29,501 nt of DNA from JANRKT01 sp033763355 (GCA_033763355.1 JANRKT010000017.1:1-29501); one strand, 5' to 3'. Positions 1 through 9,200 are shown, counted from the first letter of the stretch. A program made the numbers and translations. The notes: a model not told the origin generated them from the sequence alone.

Positions 1-219
1 CGTTTTGCCGGTTCGGTAGCACTCTTTGGTTCTATGCTGCGCGGCTCAAAACATGTAAAAGCCGCAAGGTGGGATGATGTGCTCAGCATGACCAAAGAAT
101 CAATGGACGAAACCAACCCGCTGCACAAAGAATTTTACGAATTGGTAAACAAAACCAAAAAGATTTATACGCCCTTAAAGAAAAAGAAGAAAAGGGGAAA
201 AGAGGAAGATGAGGAGTAG
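1..219 (+). CDS. C-terminal fragment of a VWA-domain protein with YfbK-type (DUF3520) tail
   Basis: The reading frame is open from base 1 to the TAG at 217-219, so this is the 3' end of a gene that starts left of the window; 72 residues are visible. The segment beginning RFAGSVALFGSMLRGS, followed by a W-D-D-V-L-S block and an F-Y-E-L-V stretch, resembles the C-terminal end of YfbK-like von Willebrand factor A proteins, where a similar LLR...DVL...EF..LV pattern closes the DUF3520 domain. The tail is very rich in Lys and Glu and is probably disordered. The VWA domain itself lies outside the window, so the assignment rests on the tail pattern only. The internal ATG at 34 is not the true start because the upstream residues also fit the family. 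Confidence 0.55.
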   Translation, partial: RFAGSVALFGSMLRGSKHVKAARWDDVLSMTKESMDETNPLHKEFYELVNKTKKIYTPLKKKKKRGKEEDEE

Positions 220-259
220 CTCACGAATTTTTGAATTTACTTTCCAGACAATACCGCTA

Positions 260-1423
260 TCACCCAAACATCTCTTTCACCTTATCAAAAAAACTTTTTT
301 CATTTTTTTCGGGCTGGGGTTTAAAGTTGGGTGAGTGCTGCATTTTTTCAAGCATTGTTTTTTCTTCAGCGCTTAAATGCTGGGGCGTCCATACATTTAC
401 GTGTATAAGCTGGTCGCCGCGTTCATAAGAGTTTATTCCTGGAAAACCTTTGCCTTTCAGGCGGAATATTTTTCCGCTATGTGTGCCTGCAGGTATTTTT
501 ATTTTTGCTTTTCCATCAATGGTGGGCACTTCAAGGTTGGCCCCAAATACAGCGTCAGTAAAAGAAATGTGGAGGTCATACACCACATTCAGGCCATCCC
601 TTTGCAGGTGCTCATGGGTTTCTTCTTCTATCAGCACAATCAGGTCGCCTGAAGGGCCGCCTCTTTCACCGGCATTGCCTTTACCGCCCACACTCAGTTG
701 CATACCTTCCTGCACGCCCGCAGGTATATCAATGTTTACCGTTTCTTCTGCGTACACCCTTCCTTCGCCTTTACAGGCAGGGCATTTGTTGGTAATGGTG
801 GTTCCTTCGCCATTGCAGGTGGGGCATGTGGTTACGGTTTGCATCTGCCCTAAAAAGGTATTGGTTACTTTTCTTACCTGGCCGTTGCCGCCGCAGGTGC
901 CGCAGGTTTGCACAGCATTCTTATCTTTTGCACCGCTTCCATTGCAGGTATTGCAAACTACATATTTTTTAACCTTAATGGTTTTGGTAGCGCCTTTGGC
1001 TATCTCTTCGTAATTCAGTTTGAGTTTGATGCGAAGGTTGCTTCCTCTTGTACCCCTTGCACGTCCACCTGTTTTTGTTCTTCCTCCGCCACCGCCAAAG
1101 AAACTTCCGAAAATGTCATCGCCGAAAATATCCCCGAACTGGCTGAAGATATCGTCCATAGACATATCCCCATGTCCACTGAAACCACCGCGGCCGTTAC
1201 CGCTTACCCCGGCATGGCCATACCTGTCGTACTGGGCACGTTTATCCTGGTCGCTGAGTATTTCATAGGCTTCGGCAGCTTCTTTAAATTTTTCTTCGGC
1301 AGCTTTATCTCCCGGGTTGCGGTCAGGGTGATATTGCATGGCCACCTTGCGGTAAGCTTTTTTTATTTCATCAGCCGATGCGCTTTTTGAAACCCCAAGT
1401 ATATCGTAATAATCTCTCTTCAT
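260..1423 (-). CDS. dnaJ: Molecular chaperone DnaJ (Hsp40)
   Basis: Co-chaperone that delivers unfolded clients to DnaK and stimulates its ATPase in the cytoplasm. The 387 residues show the full type I layout: an N-terminal J domain (about 1-70) with the HPD motif at 32-34, a Gly/Phe-rich linker (about 75-125), a zinc-binding domain with four CxxCxGxG repeats (157-164, 174-181, 200-207, 214-221), and the two C-terminal substrate-binding beta domains. Length is normal for the family and all eight zinc cysteines are present. It lies 104 nt downstream of grpE on the same strand, so the two are probably co-transcribed. That gap holds a GC-rich repeat right after the grpE stop. I saw no good separate promoter for dnaJ. 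Confidence 0.98.
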   Translation of the reverse strand: MKRDYYDILGVSKSASADEIKKAYRKVAMQYHPDRNPGDKAAEEKFKEAAEAYEILSDQDKRAQYDRYGHAGVSGNGRGGFSGHGDMSMDDIFSQFGDIFGDDIFGSFFGGGGGRTKTGGRARGTRGSNLRIKLKLNYEEIAKGATKTIKVKKYVVCNTCNGSGAKDKNAVQTCGTCGGNGQVRKVTNTFLGQMQTVTTCPTCNGEGTTITNKCPACKGEGRVYAEETVNIDIPAGVQEGMQLSVGGKGNAGERGGPSGDLIVLIEEETHEHLQRDGLNVVYDLHISFTDAVFGANLEVPTIDGKAKIKIPAGTHSGKIFRLKGKGFPGINSYERGDQLIHVNVWTPQHLSAEEKTMLEKMQHSPNFKPQPEKNEKSFFDKVKEMFG

Positions 1424-1505
1424 GCAACTTGCCCCAACGGGAAATTTTAAAAACTGTATTTAGAATATGATTGCCGGATTAACTAACAGGTTGTGATCAC
1501 CATTA

Positions 1506-1530
1506 CCCCCTTTAGGGGCAATGAGGGTTA
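1506..1530. repeat. GC-rich dispersed repeat, copy A
   Basis: CCCCCTTTAGGGGCA followed by a G-rich segment, immediately after (and touching) the grpE stop codon. A closely similar string lies at 22395-22417, inside the start of the LytTR regulator gene. The CCCC...GGGG arms can pair. It looks like a member of a short dispersed repeat family, but only two copies are visible here. Confidence 0.45.
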
Positions 1531-2103
1531 TTTTCCTACTACTACTTTTGCAAAACGGATGATCTTGCCATTAAGGTAGTACCCTTTCACTAATTCATCC
1601 ACCACTTTACCTTTCATTTTGCTGTCAGGCACTTCAATTTCGGTTACCGCTTCGTGCTGGTCGGGATTAAATTCCTGCCCGATGCTTTCCATGGCGGTTA
1701 ATCCTTTTGATTGAAGTGTGTTTTTAAGTTTAATGGAAATCAGCTGAACACCTTCTTTCATTACATTGACTGATTCGGATTTTTCCATTTGCTTTTCTGC
1801 ACGTTCAAAATCATCAAGCACTTCAAGCAGTGAAGTGATTACTTCCTTGCCTGCGGTCTGTATCAGTTCAACCCTTTCTTTGGCGTTGCGGCGTTTATGG
1901 TTTTCGAAATCTGCATAAAGCCGAAGGTATTTTTCTTTTTGTTCTTCTAATTGTTCTTTTAATTTCTCCAGTTCAGATTCTTCCGCAACTGCTTCATTCA
2001 GGTGTGACGTGCCTGCGATGCTTTCGTCAGTATTAATGTCCATTGCAATATTGTCCTGTTCCGGCTTTCCGTTTTCAGGTGTTTTCATCTTTTTTTCTGA
2101 CAT
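1528..2103 (-). CDS. grpE: Nucleotide exchange factor GrpE
   Basis: Exchanges ADP for ATP on DnaK, working with the DnaJ encoded next to it. The 191-residue protein has a charged, disordered N-terminus (1-60), a long coiled-coil helix (about 60-110) with the typical F-E-N-H-K-R segment, and the C-terminal beta-wing, ending in the family pattern VVDELVKGYYLNGKIIRFAK. I chose the ATG at 2103. The frame stays open to a TTG at 2139, but that TTG lies upstream of a good promoter -7 box (2123-2130), so the longer form could not be made from that promoter. The resulting leader would be only about 15 nt. Confidence 0.97.
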   Translation of the reverse strand: MSEKKMKTPENGKPEQDNIAMDINTDESIAGTSHLNEAVAEESELEKLKEQLEEQKEKYLRLYADFENHKRRNAKERVELIQTAGKEVITSLLEVLDDFERAEKQMEKSESVNVMKEGVQLISIKLKNTLQSKGLTAMESIGQEFNPDQHEAVTEIEVPDSKMKGKVVDELVKGYYLNGKIIRFAKVVVGK

Positions 2104-2122
2104 ATTTTCTAAAAATTTCGGG

Positions 2123-2151
2123 CAAAGATAGGTTGTCAAATGTTAAGCCAA
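2123..2151 (-). promoter_or_regulatory. Promoter of grpE-dnaJ
   Basis: On the minus strand, TATCTTTG (2130 down to 2123) matches the Bacteroidota -7 consensus TANNTTTG, and TTGG (2151-2148) stands at -33 with 18 nt between TTG and the -7 box. Predicted transcription starts about 15 nt before the grpE ATG. No heat-shock operator such as CIRCE was seen. Confidence 0.6.
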
Positions 2152-2167
2152 TCCCCTTTATAAGCCA

Positions 2168-2203
2168 AAATGACCGTGAAACCTTACGGTTAAACGGTCA
2201 TTT
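2168..2203 (-). terminator. Hairpin terminator after the 2222-2851 lipoprotein gene
   Basis: Ten-base arms AAATGACCGT and ACGGTCATTT, with a further AACC/GGTT pairing inside. The hairpin lies between the stop of the lipoprotein gene and the grpE promoter and is followed by a T-run on the minus strand, so it would separate the two transcription units. Confidence 0.6.
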
Positions 2204-2221
2204 GCAGTTATTTTTCATAAA

Positions 2222-2851
2222 TCACTCCCCTTCAAGCTTTTTGTACAGCCAGATGCCCCCGAATACCACGAAGATCAGCCAGCCTACCCAGGTTACAAAA
2301 ATGCCGAGTACCAAACCTCCTAAGGCAATGATGGCAAACAGCAGCATGTTACCTGAGCCGAGAAAATTCTCTTTGCCAAGCTGCTTTTTCTTTTCCCATT
2401 TGGAAGCCATTTTTTCCAGGTTCTTCATTTTCTTTTCAGAAATATCTTTCACCACGCCTTTTTCAATCATCTGGTCTGCCATATTTTTTACCAGTTGTTT
2501 TGCAGAAACAGGCGCTGTTATCCCTGCATCACGGTTTTGCTGCTCCAGTTTAGTGAATTCTTCTGAAGCAATCTGGTTCAACTGGTTTAATTTTTCTTTT
2601 TTCTGTATTTCAATGGCAGGCTCTTCCGTTACCTGTATCCCGTTATACTGAACTATTGGTTCTGCAATTTTATTTTCTGCTGATATATGTTGTTCGTTTA
2701 CATCTTTAATCGAATTGCCTTCTGCCACATCAGGCGCTTTTACTTTACTCTGGTAACTGAAACCGGTTATTTTACGGGAGCAGGAAGATGTAATGATCAC
2801 GGCCAGTAAGCATGTGAGGGCAATAAGTGTAAAAGATGAATTTTTTTTCAT
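2222..2851 (-). CDS. Putative lipoprotein with C-terminal membrane segments, function unknown
   Basis: I do not recognise a named family. The 209-residue protein begins with a lipoprotein-type signal (MKKNSSFTLIALTCLLAVII, then TSSC as the likely lipobox, Cys at about residue 25). A long polar, Glu/Lys/Gln-rich and probably helical middle follows (about 40-165). The end is strongly hydrophobic, two closely spaced membrane segments (about 168-205) rich in Gly, Val and Trp, finishing in a short charged tail. The frame is open upstream to 3037, but the ATG at 2851 is chosen because it puts the signal peptide at the N-terminus; the longer form would run into the divergent methyltransferase gene. 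Having both a lipid anchor and C-terminal membrane segments is unusual. Confidence 0.75.
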   Translation of the reverse strand: MKKNSSFTLIALTCLLAVIITSSCSRKITGFSYQSKVKAPDVAEGNSIKDVNEQHISAENKIAEPIVQYNGIQVTEEPAIEIQKKEKLNQLNQIASEEFTKLEQQNRDAGITAPVSAKQLVKNMADQMIEKGVVKDISEKKMKNLEKMASKWEKKKQLGKENFLGSGNMLLFAIIALGGLVLGIFVTWVGWLIFVVFGGIWLYKKLEGE

Positions 2852-2880
2852 AGCATTTTTTTTAAAAGTAACAATTGTTG

Positions 2881-2888
2881 CAAAATTA
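2881..2888 (-). promoter_or_regulatory. Likely -7 box for the lipoprotein gene
   Basis: Minus-strand TAATTTTG fits TANNTTTG and stands about 30 nt before the ATG at 2851. A TTTG lies 14 nt further upstream, closer than ideal, so only the -7 element is called. Confidence 0.4.
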
Positions 2889-2910
2889 TAGGGTTGCAAA
2901 AGCAAATTAT

Positions 2911-2937
2911 TTTGCACAGCGCTAAACTTTACCTTTG
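2911..2937 (+). promoter_or_regulatory. Possible promoter of the RlmI-like methyltransferase gene
   Basis: TTTG (2911-2914), 15 nt, then TACCTTTG (2930-2937), a perfect TANNTTTG match. The ATG is only five bases downstream, so the transcript would be leaderless or nearly so. The spacing is shorter than the usual 17-20 nt. Confidence 0.4.
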
Positions 2938-2942
2938 CCGGG

Positions 2943-4115
2943 ATGATAAAGGCATTTCTTAAAAGAAAGATAAGTAACAGGGTGCTCAACGGGCATCCCT
3001 GGGTTTTTGCCAACGAAGTTGAAAAAACAGATGGCAATGTAAAGGGTGGGGAAATTGTTGAGTTGTTTACACACGATAAAAAATTTTTGGGCAGGGGCTA
3101 CATTAATCCGCAATCGCAGATCCTTATCCGTTTGCTCACAAGAAAAAAGGGGGAGGAGGTAAATGAGAATTTTTTTTATCAGCACATAGTAAAGGCATGG
3201 AAGTACAGGAAGAAAACGGGATATACTGAAAATTGCAGGTTGGTATTTGGAGAAGCGGATGAATTACCCCAGCTTATAATAGATAAGTTCAATGATTATT
3301 TTGTAATTCAAACACTGGCTTTGGGGATTGATGTGTGGAAACCAGCTATTGCAAAAGCGCTTAATGAGATATTTAAACCCAAAGGAATTTATGAGCGCAA
3401 TGATGTGCCTGTACGTGAACTGGAAGGGTTGCCGCAACAGAAAGGGTTTTTGTCTGCGCCGTTTGATACCAACATCATCATCAGAGAAAATAACCTGCAG
3501 TTTCATGTTGATATTGCCAACGGGCAGAAGACCGGTTATTTTCTCGACCAGCAGGATAACAGAAGGGCTATTGAACATATTGTTAAAGGGGCTGATGTTT
3601 TAGGAGCATTTTGTTATACGGGAACTTTTGAAATACATGCGGCGCATTACGGGGCAACATCTGTTTTGGGACTTGATATTTCAGAAAATGCCATTGCACA
3701 GGCAAAGCGCAATGCCGCATTAAACGGTTTGGAAAAAATTTGCAGTTTCAGCGCCGTAAACGCTTTTGATGTATTGAAGCAATGGACAAAAGAGGGCAAA
3801 CAATGGGATGTGGTGATGCTTGACCCGCCTGCATTTACCAAGAGCCGTGATAACATACAAAAAGCTATAACGGGGTATAAAGAGATCAACCTGCGTGGCA
3901 TGAAGCTGACAAAGCCAGGAGGTTTTCTTGTTACTTCTTCATGCACGAGCCTTGTGCAGCCTGAAATGTTTTTGCAGATTATAGAAATGGCGGCAAAAGA
4001 TGCAAGACGAAAACTAAGGCAGGTTTGTTTTAAAACACAATCAGCTGATCACCCTGTTGTATGGGGATTAGAGAATACACAATACCTTAAATTTTTAATT
4101 GTGGAAGTGGAGTAA
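2943..4115 (+). CDS. RlmI-like class I SAM-dependent rRNA methyltransferase
   Basis: Probably methylates a cytosine in 23S rRNA, by likeness to RlmI (YccW), with S-adenosylmethionine as donor. The 390 residues show an N-terminal PUA RNA-binding domain (about 1-75, with the NGHPWVFANEVE block), a linker domain, and a Rossmann methyltransferase domain from about 190. Visible motifs are the SAM loop GAFCYTGTFEIHAA, the catalytic DPPAF at 294-298, and SSC with Cys334, matching the cysteine used by m5C enzymes. Length is normal. The first ATG matches the family N-terminus closely. It diverges from the lipoprotein gene across a 91-nt gap and converges with the sorting-domain gene 16 nt downstream. 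The exact target base cannot be fixed from sequence. Confidence 0.93.
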   Translation: MIKAFLKRKISNRVLNGHPWVFANEVEKTDGNVKGGEIVELFTHDKKFLGRGYINPQSQILIRLLTRKKGEEVNENFFYQHIVKAWKYRKKTGYTENCRLVFGEADELPQLIIDKFNDYFVIQTLALGIDVWKPAIAKALNEIFKPKGIYERNDVPVRELEGLPQQKGFLSAPFDTNIIIRENNLQFHVDIANGQKTGYFLDQQDNRRAIEHIVKGADVLGAFCYTGTFEIHAAHYGATSVLGLDISENAIAQAKRNAALNGLEKICSFSAVNAFDVLKQWTKEGKQWDVVMLDPPAFTKSRDNIQKAITGYKEINLRGMKLTKPGGFLVTSSCTSLVQPEMFLQIIEMAAKDARRKLRQVCFKTQSADHPVVWGLENTQYLKFLIVEVE

Positions 4116-4131
4116 ATATAAAGTGTGAAAA

Positions 4132-4476
4132 TTATTTCTCAACCTGGAACTTTCCGGATTCGATCACCTTTCCATTTTTGTCTTTCAACTGGAAGATGTA
4201 AACGCCCCTTGTAAAGTTGGTGAGGTCAACCTGTGAGCGTGGATTGGGCTGCTGCAGGTCAATTACTTTTTTACCAAGAAAATTAAATACCAGGAAGCTG
4301 TAATTTTTATCGTAACCTTTTTGAAATTCGAAATTGATGAATGTAACTGCAGGATTGGGATAAAACTTTATGAATTTAACCGGAGTGTTAGAAGATGGAA
4401 CAGGCTGCGACTGACCGTAGCTGCTCACCGTAAAAAATAGTGCAATAAAGAATATAAGCGTAAAGTTTTTCAACAT
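4132..4476 (-). CDS. Stand-alone T9SS type A sorting-domain protein
   Basis: A 114-residue secreted protein that is almost nothing but a type IX secretion signal. A Sec signal peptide covers about 1-21 (ending SSYGQ), a short Ser/Pro linker about 22-33, and the rest is a Por_Secre_tail-like domain: FYPNPA at the start, the central F-N-F-L-G-K-K-V strand, then FTRGVYIFQLKDKNGKV and the terminal G-K-F-Q-V-E-K. Such domains normally sit at the end of a large cargo and are removed as it crosses the outer membrane; here no cargo domain exists. The gene is complete, with its own start and stop, so it is not obviously a broken end of a longer gene. It ends 16 nt from the convergent methyltransferase gene. 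Confidence 0.85.
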   Translation of the reverse strand: MLKNFTLIFFIALFFTVSSYGQSQPVPSSNTPVKFIKFYPNPAVTFINFEFQKGYDKNYSFLVFNFLGKKVIDLQQPNPRSQVDLTNFTRGVYIFQLKDKNGKVIESGKFQVEK

Positions 4477-4599
4477 AGTAAAGGTATGGATAACTCCTCT
4501 AAAATAATACGCAAATCCTGTACCTGCAAACCTTTTTCATTATTTTTTAACCGAACTAAAACAGTTGAAACACAGTGGCTGAAGCACAGTAACTTGCAC

Positions 4600-5070
4600 T
4601 TAATTTAACGGGGAAAGGCTGGCTTGTATTGCCCCGAAATCAGGAAGTTCCCCGGCATTTTCAAGTACTTCGGCATATTTCACAATTCCCTCTTTATCAA
4701 TAACAAACGCTGCCCTTTTTGACACCCCTTTCATTTCATATCCGAAGGTTTCGTAAAAAGCGCCGTACAACTTGCTTATTTCTTTATTGAAATCTGCCAG
4801 CAGGGTAAAATTAAGCTGCTGATCCTGCTTGAATTTTGCAAGCGTATAAAGCGAGTCAACAGAAATGCCTATCACTTCTGCGTTAACTGAATTGTATATG
4901 GTGATGTTATCCCTTACCATGCACAGCTCTTTTGTGCAAACGCTGGTGTAAGCCAGGGGAAAGAAAAGCAGCAAAACATTTTTGCCTTTTAAATCACTGA
5001 GGGTTACCTTTTTCTTTTCAGAACTGAATAAACTGAAATCCGGTGCTGGCTGACCTGTTACTATTGTCAT
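4600..5070 (-). CDS. Peroxiredoxin, AhpC/TSA family, PrxQ/BCP-like cysteine spacing
   Basis: Thiol peroxidase that reduces hydrogen peroxide and organic peroxides in the cytoplasm. The 156-residue thioredoxin fold has the peroxidatic motif PLAYTSVC with Cys45, Thr42 and Pro38, and a likely catalytic Arg119. A second cysteine at position 50 has the five-residue spacing seen between the two catalytic cysteines of E. coli BCP, so an atypical two-Cys mechanism is likely. The N-terminal G-x-x-A-P-D-F block is typical, and there is no signal peptide. The gene has no tight neighbours (123 nt to the sorting-domain gene, 115 nt to the PorP-family gene) and is probably transcribed alone. The overall sequence also resembles the AhpE branch, so the subfamily is uncertain. 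Confidence 0.92.
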   Translation of the reverse strand: MTIVTGQPAPDFSLFSSEKKKVTLSDLKGKNVLLLFFPLAYTSVCTKELCMVRDNITIYNSVNAEVIGISVDSLYTLAKFKQDQQLNFTLLADFNKEISKLYGAFYETFGYEMKGVSKRAAFVIDKEGIVKYAEVLENAGELPDFGAIQASLSPLN

Positions 5071-5185
5071 TGTACTTATTAGGTGTTAAAACATAAAAAC
5101 AACCTCAAAGTAAATTTTGTTCTTGCTTTTGTGAAAGAAATAATTTCAGAAACAATAATGTAAAGCAGTATCAGCTTACAAAGAT

Positions 5186-6229
5186 TTAAAACTTCGGACA
5201 GCGCAATTTTTCTTTTGAAGAATTATCCTTGTTTACATAAGCAATGTAGGACAGGGAAATTTCAGTTCCGCCCCTTCCCTGGCTTGCTGTGGTAAGTTTT
5301 GAAATATTAAAATCGTAACTGAAAGCCACTGAAAAAGGATAATAATCCAGTTTTGCAACAGGTATAAAAGCGTCTTTATATCTCATGTATCCCCCGAAAT
5401 GGACAGTGTAGGTAGGTACATCTTCATCGCCAATTTTTCTTGAATACATTCCTCCGCCAATAAGCTCTCTGTATGGCCCCTGGTGGCTGTAGTCGCCATG
5501 GAAAGTAACATAGGACATCAGGTCCATGTTAATCTTCAATCCACCGGAAAGCACCCATTTGGGAAGGTGATTGATGTTTTTATAAAATGCATTAACCGGT
5601 TTGGTAACGTGGTGGTAAGCAGCTCCGATAAAATAATTGTGCTGTTCATCAACTCCAAGCGTTGAGTTAAAAGTCATTCCCACGCTGGCATCAATAAAAG
5701 AATAATTGGCATTGAAGGTTTCCCCGTCCGGCAGCGAGCCGTTATAACCAAACCCATCATACTGGTTGTTGGTAGTGACTTTTGAACGGTCAAGCCTTCT
5801 GCTTACAATGCCACCCATAAAACCAAGTGATAAATAAGAGTTGCGCTGTGAGCTTACTGCTTTATGATAGTTAACAGCTGGAAGAAACTGCGTGGTGGTA
5901 AGGGCCACGGTGCCGGCTTTATCATACATCATCTGAAGGCCTACAGTCATAAAATCATCACCTTTGCCAATACCAAATTTATAATCACCATTTAACGACC
6001 CGGTCTGATAAGGAAAAGAGATACTGCTCCATTGGTTGCGGTACACACCCTGAAGCCTGATATCTCCATCAAACAGGCCTGCAAGGGACGGGTTACGGAG
6101 CAAGGGGGCTTCAAAAAACTGTGAGAAATGCAAATCCTGCGCTGTTGAAGAATTTGCAAAAAACAGCAGGAGCGCCGCTGCGCTTAAGCTGTAACAAAAC
6201 TTTGCGATGCATTTTTTTACGTGTCTCAT
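5186..6229 (-). CDS. PorP/SprF family type IX secretion system membrane protein
   Basis: Outer-membrane beta-barrel partner of T9SS. In Flavobacterium a member of this family (SprF) is needed to secrete the adhesin SprB. The 347 residues begin with a signal peptide (about 1-30, ending SSTAQ), then the family hallmark DLHFSQFFEAPLLRNPSLAG and alternating beta strands with Tyr and Gly-rich turns to the C-terminus. Residues such as Q-G-V-Y-R-N-Q-W and the late Y-P-F-S-V-A-F-S-Y-D block are typical. It starts 10 nt after the stop of the giant PKD adhesin gene, so the two are almost certainly one operon and this protein is probably the dedicated helper for that adhesin. Confidence 0.94.
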   Translation of the reverse strand: MRHVKKCIAKFCYSLSAAALLLFFANSSTAQDLHFSQFFEAPLLRNPSLAGLFDGDIRLQGVYRNQWSSISFPYQTGSLNGDYKFGIGKGDDFMTVGLQMMYDKAGTVALTTTQFLPAVNYHKAVSSQRNSYLSLGFMGGIVSRRLDRSKVTTNNQYDGFGYNGSLPDGETFNANYSFIDASVGMTFNSTLGVDEQHNYFIGAAYHHVTKPVNAFYKNINHLPKWVLSGGLKINMDLMSYVTFHGDYSHQGPYRELIGGGMYSRKIGDEDVPTYTVHFGGYMRYKDAFIPVAKLDYYPFSVAFSYDFNISKLTTASQGRGGTEISLSYIAYVNKDNSSKEKLRCPKF

Positions 6230-6239
6230 GGTTTAAGGT

Positions 6240-9200
6240 TTACCTGATCAACGATACGTCCCCTTTAAAGGTGAGGAGCGTATTGTTCTCACAGACTACA
6301 TCAATAATGTAAACGTAAACATCAGGTGTCAGGCGGGTTCCTTTAAATGTACCATCCCATCCTGATGAGGCATCATTGGCATTGAAGTTTTGTTTTTCAA
6401 ATACAATTTGCCCCCAGCGGTTAAATACGCGTAAGGCTTTGATGGCGCTGATACCCCTTCCTCTCGGATAAAAGATATCATTCATGCCATCGCCATTGGG
6501 GGAGAAGGTATTGGGTATATATAAATTTCCTTTGGTGCAGGTTACAAAAACAGTTACAAAATCTGTTGCAATACAATTGCCGTCGTTACTTACAGTAACA
6601 GTATATGTAGTATTAACTTTTGGTGTTGCTACCGGGTTGGGGCAAACCGTACAGCTTAAACTTGCAGCAGGCGACCACAGGATGTTTGTTACATCTGCCG
6701 ATGCGTTGGTATTTAACTGTAAAGACGAGCCAACGGGAATAGTAAGGTCGGGGCCTGCATTTACTGTTGGTATCGGGTAAACGGTAACCGTAACTGACCC
6801 TGTAGATGTAAAGCAGTTTTTATTATCACGTCCGGTTACTGTATAAGTAGTGGTTGTTGCAGGCTTTGCAACAGGGCTGGCAATATTGGCATTGTTTAAG
6901 CCTGTTGGCGGATCCCATGAATACAACTCAGCGCCTGTTGAAGTAAGCTGTGCAGTCTGGCCGACACAGATTACGGCATCAGGTGAAACAGTTACAGTAA
7001 ATGGTTGTTTCACAAATACCCTGACGGAATCCGTTACTTCACAGCCAAATCCTGTTATGCCCTTTACATAATAAGTTGTATTTACAATTGGCGAAGCCAG
7101 GGGGCTTGGGCAATTGGTACAATTAAGGTTGCTTGCAGGCGGCTGCCATTGGTATGTTGCTGCGCCTGTTGCATTCAATTGAATGGTCTGGCCAAGACAG
7201 ATTGTGGTATCTGCCCCTGCATCTGTAACGGGTAACGGATGTATGGTAACATTTTTAATTACGGTATCAATACAACCACTGCTGTTGGTAACATACATCT
7301 GCACCGTATAATTTCCTGCAAGCAAATAATTCTGTGGAAGCGGGTTTTGTAGTGTGGAAGTTTGCCCGTTGCCAAACGACCAGAACCAATCCACTATGGT
7401 ATTATCAGGCACCAGTACCACACCATTGAAATTGAGTGTGGCAGGTTCACACGCTTCCGTTAATCCGGCAATATCTGTTACCGGTGAATTTACAAGTTTG
7501 ATGTAAGCAGGAACAGTAACAGATTCCGTACAGCCGAATTCGGTAACCACCGTTAGCATTACATTAAAATCTCCCGGTGTTGTGTAAGTATGTGATGGGT
7601 TTTGTTGGGTTGATGTTGCCCCGTCACCAAAATCCCAGAGCCAGTTGGTTATCCTGCCATTGGTTATGGTAGAATCGGTAAACTGCACAATCCCCCTGTC
7701 GCACAGTATTTTTTTGCTTGCCCCGAATTTAGGGATAATGCCTACTACTTTTACCGTATCAATTCCACTAATCGGAACACGGCATCCAGTTGCATCTTGT
7801 AATATGGCTCTCGGGAGATAACTGCCCGCTACGTTATACGTATATGTTGTGTCGGTACCTTTGGTTTGAAATATAATGCCATTGTCAAAATCCCAGATTA
7901 CACTGTCCACACCTGTTGTTACCACATTAAAACTCATGTCAAGCGGCATACAACCACCATTGGGTGTATAACTTATTGTTCCATTGGGCCCGAATACCCG
8001 GATAGTTCTTGTAGATACATCAGTACATCCGCCGGGGCTTGTTACTGTTAATCTTGCGATATAAGTGCCAGGTAACGTATAGAAATGTGTTGGGTTAGCC
8101 AATGCCGATGTACCACCATCCCCAAAATCCCAGCGGATGGTTTTATTGTAGCTGCCAGTGAAAGTAAAGTTCACAGCAAGTGGCGGGCAAGTGCCAATGG
8201 TATCACTTAAATCAAAAGTTGCCACTGGCCGGTCAATAGTAATTGGCTTTGTAACTGAATCAGAACAGCCATAAGAATCAGTTATACGGAGTTTTACATT
8301 AAAGGTGCCCGTATTAATGTATGAAAGAGTCGGGTTAAGCAATGTGGATGTAAAGCCATTACCAAAATCCCAGAAATTACTCACTATACTGCCGGTAGAC
8401 TGATTGGTAAACTGAATAGGTGATGACGGACAAGATGAGGTATCGGATTGAATATATGCTGCTTTGGGATCAGATGTTCTTACCAGGTTTACAGATGTAA
8501 CACTGTCGGCACAACCACTTGCATCAATAATTTTTAATTTAACAGTATAGATGCCTGCATTAGGGTATGTATGCTGATATGGGGCATTATTAATTGTATC
8601 AACCCTGCCATCGCCCCACGTCCAGATTTTATAAATGATGTTGTTAACCCCGTCAGTGGTTGACAGATCATTAAAGTTTGCAGTAAGCCCTTTACATCCT
8701 ACTGTATTTGTGGCATTGAAGCTTGCAAGAGGGCCATTTATGCGAAATGGCTTTGATGTTGTGTCCTTACAGCCGTTAATATCGGTTATAATTAACCTTG
8801 CTACAAAATCTCCTGTATTAGAAAAACTGGTACTTACAGTTCTTGGTGCAGGAACAAATACGCCTGATCCAAAATCCCAATCATAACGGCTGATATTAGT
8901 ATCTGCACTATTGATTGTTCTGAAATAGGTGGCCTGGAACCTGCAGGTAGGGTTGGGGTCAATTACAAAATCTGCAGTTTCAAAAACGATTCTAACCTGT
9001 CTTGTTAAAACATGAGTACAGGATCCATTGGTTGCAGTAAGTTTAACATTATATATCCCGGATCCGGCAGGATATGTATGAACCGGATTTAAAACTGTGG
9101 AGGTGTTGCCATCACCAAAGTCCCACGAAATGGCCTGGTAATTCTTCGACAGGTTGGTGAAAGTTACCTGCCTCCGGTTATTACAATCCACTGCAGAAGT

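Noticed and set aside
450..1013. 187-residue plus-strand open frame opposite dnaJ
   Set aside because: It is the reverse strand of a well-supported gene; it is Pro/Ser/Leu-rich without domain pattern and comes from the codon bias of dnaJ.
2103..2139. Longer grpE starting at TTG 2139
   Set aside because: The extra codons overlap the predicted -7 promoter box and add residues not typical of GrpE.
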